From Pholis gunnellus (Eukaryota > Chordata > Actinopteri > Perciformes > Pholidae): a stretch of 64,000 nucleotides of DNA. Each line of letters begins with the position of its first letter. Positions within the stretch are counted from its first letter, which is position 1. Made by a program: the position numbers and the translations under genes. Shown in pieces: positions 61,510-64,000 of the stretch. The notes under the pieces were generated by a model, which saw only the letters and a list, made by a program, of their open reading frames with translations, was not told where the DNA came from and did not search any database. The stretch covers positions 11,008,415 to 11,072,414 of the forward strand of contig OU342817.1 of assembly GCA_910591455.2 (NCBI GenBank), read 5' to 3'.

Positions 61510-63351
61510 TCAGTAGGTGTACCTGGAGAGGGGCGTGTCCTCCATCAAATCATCCTGGAGAAGAAGATTACAATAATATTTAGACTAATAAGTTTACAAA
61601 AGGTGAGACTAGGTCAATGCTTATTCGCTCAGCGTTACACTTTTTGAACTGTATATTAAGGGCTTTTGTGATTTTTAATATATTATTTTTGAAACTTGTC
61701 TGATTGTGGAGCACACAACAAGGAGCTCTGAAGATAAGCATAAGGAGTTATGAGAATAAATGTCATATGTAACTGAAAGAACTGACTGACTTGATTTCGT
61801 ATATTTGTGTCTGTTTCTCCCCTGAAAATTTCCCCTCGCGTGTGGTCATACGTTTAAAGAGCAGGATTCGATAGTTTCTATGTTTAATTAGCTGCACCAC
61901 TGACCTTCATGAGAGTGATTTAAGACTAAGGGGAGAGAAGAGTTGATATATTAAAGTTCACAGTTGATTTTATAAACAGTGAGCTGGGGGAATAGTTTCA
62001 ATTCACAGCACTACAATGTAATACGGCAATTCCATAAAGTTCTGGCAATCTTGAATATTTTCATTTAAAATATATATATATATCGCTGTAGGAGGAACAC
62101 AATGGTAACTGAGCCCACTGATGAAAGTATTGCAATATTTATATATTTTCAGTCTACTTTTCAGACTACTAAACTCTAAGCACAATCCCATTCACAGTCT
62201 GGGTCAAGCTCCCACACCTCCAGATCCTATTTCCCAAAATGCAACTGCAGTCTTTTGTTAGACCCTCATTGCCTGGTTAATCACTTGTTTCAAACTCTAC
62301 ACCTCCAGTTCGTAACTAAATCTAAAGCCAAACTGAGGTTATTTTCCCTCAGGACGAGTAAACTGACCTTCATGTGGAAAAAAAAAAATGCTGCAGTGCC
62401 CCTTTAATCACAAGCTTACTGTATTGTAATACATGTATTTATCTCACCATGGGTAGATCCTGAAGCCGATGGAACTCTGGGTGGTTTGTCCGCTGGCGGA
62501 ACTTGAGGAATAGGATGACGAAGACGATAGCAGTGGTGACGATGAACACTGACAGCAGGCCAGCCAGCAGGGGATCTAGAGGGGAGCTTGAGCGGGGCCC
62601 CTTGAGGTCTAAATGACACACGAATGGACAATCGTAATAAAACAGTTAACACATTTGTAAGACACAAAATAAATAACATTACTCTCATCCCCTTACCTTC
62701 ATCTCCCACATTGAGTTCAGATGGGACGTCCTGGTATGTGGGCCCAGCAGGACCCCGGCCTGGAGCGGAGGTCAGATGTCCTGTGGTTGTCGGCTGTGTG
62801 GAGGCTGCGGTCCATGATTCAGACTGTGGCTGGATGGCGGAGGCGTGGGCTGTGGAGCTCGTATCCTGCACTGTGTGGGCAGGCTGAGATGAAAAGGTGG
62901 TGAAGGGATCTGTGGTCACAATGGCTCTGCCATCAGCGGTTGAGATGTGCGGTGGAGGGGTGGTGCTCTGTACAGGCGGCGCAGATGAAAGGTGGTCTGC
63001 GGCAGCTGAAAGTGGGGATGTGAAGGCAGTGCTGTATCAATTCAAAACAGCACAGAGAATTCTTCAAAGGAAACGAACCGTACACACAGCACACTGATGT
63101 AACTCCACAAAACCCTCGGAACGGATCACTGCCAATGACATTAAAACAGATATACGTCATGCTTTTGACGTCAGGTCCCACCTTTCTTGCATGACAATGT
63201 CAAGATACCCTGTTAACTTGTTTGTATTTTCATGCATCAAATAACGGCATAATAATAATGGTGGTGGATGCTCACTACGGCATCTTTCCAGTGTTGCAGT
63301 GGCTGATTCAGATAAACCACATGGGTCTGTAACAATGTGCCAAACACTCAG
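61510..63351 (-). CDS. Unidentified type I membrane protein with mucin-like stalk (3' exons, partial)
   Basis: I do not recognise this gene. Three minus-strand exons join cleanly in frame: 62697-63005, 62448-62608 and 61510-61554 (stop 61510-61512). A fourth, 63276-63351, is plausible because its acceptor, donor and phase all fit. The predicted C-terminus has, in order, a short cysteine-bearing piece (LSVWHIVTDPCGLSESATA...), a roughly 100-residue Ser/Thr/Pro-rich stalk suited to O-glycosylation, and a TM helix within DPLLAGLLSVFIVTTAIVFV. A tail of about 40 residues includes HPEFHRLQDLPM and ends in EDTPLSRYTY. Upstream exons and the ectodomain lie beyond the window or were missed. The compact tail with a terminal Tyr may carry sorting or signalling motifs; that is inference. 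Confidence 0.65.
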
Positions 63352-63359
63352 CTGTAAGT

Positions 63360-64000
63360 CACCATACAAAGATATACATAAAGTACTGCGGTGTTGATGG
63401 ATTTAACAATAAAAAATAGATCTCGATGATCGACAGAATATTTATTGGCAGCAATTTTGATAATCAATTAATTGTTTGAGCTGTTGCAAAAAAATGGCAA
63501 TAATTTACTAGTTCTAGCTTCTTAAACGTAAATATTTCCTGTTTTGTTTTTAACTCTTTGGGTAAACTTAATATACTCAGGATTTGTGGTGAACACAGTT
63601 AGAAGTTTCACAAAGCTATTGTTATAGGACCGTTCTATTGCATAACAATTTACAGGAGTTTTTTAGTTTTCTTTTAAGTCACTGCTTTCATTTTCTCTAT
63701 GAAACTAGTGAATATACACACCTGCCTTTTCCCTCTTTCAACATGAGTATATTGTTACTCCACTATAAGCACTTGGCTCTTTACATCAAGTTTCACAGCT
63801 CATGCTGACAGCTGGGGAGGGGGCTGGGAAAGGGTTGTGTTCAAGGAACTTTGTACAATGGGAAAGTCAAGGCTTCCTTTCTACTGTTTACGTGTAGGAT
63901 AGAATGCAGAGACAGGCTGTAATTAGTGCTCCTGTGGGCAAAGCACAATGGGTAAGAATGAGAGTATCCTTGGCCATTTTCTGCATTAAGTCACAAAGCA
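63360..64000. other. Right-edge sequence, probably intronic
   Basis: AT-rich sequence with no convincing exon on either strand. If the gene to the left continues, this is one of its introns. Confidence 0.35.

Overview
The window looks like nuclear DNA from a ray-finned fish, most likely a percomorph teleost. Vertebrate genes are split by GT-AG introns. The spacers are full of microsatellites and dispersed repeats that I recognise from teleost genomes, including fragments with the 'gctaagctaa' and 'agcatgctaacat' signatures, a 'tggtggaag...tattcag' MITE and a tRNA-derived SINE. There are no bacterial operons, CRISPR arrays or phage genes. Most long open frames are chance reading frames or read-through of (CA)n/(TG)n tracts.

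Layout, left to right: (1) 1-4536, minus: the 5' half of fggy (FGGY-family carbohydrate kinase), seven exons, running off the left edge. (2) 8800-9771, plus: intronless jun (c-Jun type), with a recognisable jun promoter at 8278-8422, upstream ORFs in the leader and a 3' UTR to about 10.6 kb. (3) 12066-15508, minus: tada1 (SAGA subunit), eight exons. (4) 21425-26182, minus: angptl1 (secreted angiopoietin-like protein), four coding exons and a possible 5' UTR exon near 29.5 kb. (5) 32086-39137, plus: a zyg11 family gene (CRL2 substrate receptor), 14 coding exons, the first holding only the ATG. (6) 48787-54672, minus: lrrc52 (LRR auxiliary subunit of BK-type channels), two exons. (7) 58520-59652, plus: mgst3 (microsomal glutathione S-transferase 3), five coding exons. 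(8) 61510-63351, minus: the 3' end of an unidentified type I membrane protein with a mucin-like stalk.

The genes do not form a pathway; this is ordinary vertebrate synteny. fggy and jun are divergent, as they are in human 1p32. lrrc52 and mgst3 are neighbours, as in human 1q24. Human orthologues of tada1 and angptl1 lie at 1q24-q25 and of zyg11 at 1p32, so the block interleaves two human regions.

I found no convincing new molecular system. The items most worth checking are the deeply conserved jun promoter module, the jun upstream ORFs and weak first start codon, an SRE/AP-1/CCAAT cluster downstream of jun, the ATG-only first exon of zyg11, a perfect X-box palindrome upstream of mgst3, a transposon tail against an mgst3 splice acceptor, and the unassigned membrane protein at the right edge. 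All exon borders were read by eye from splice signals and frame continuity; every listed gene keeps an intact frame across its joins.
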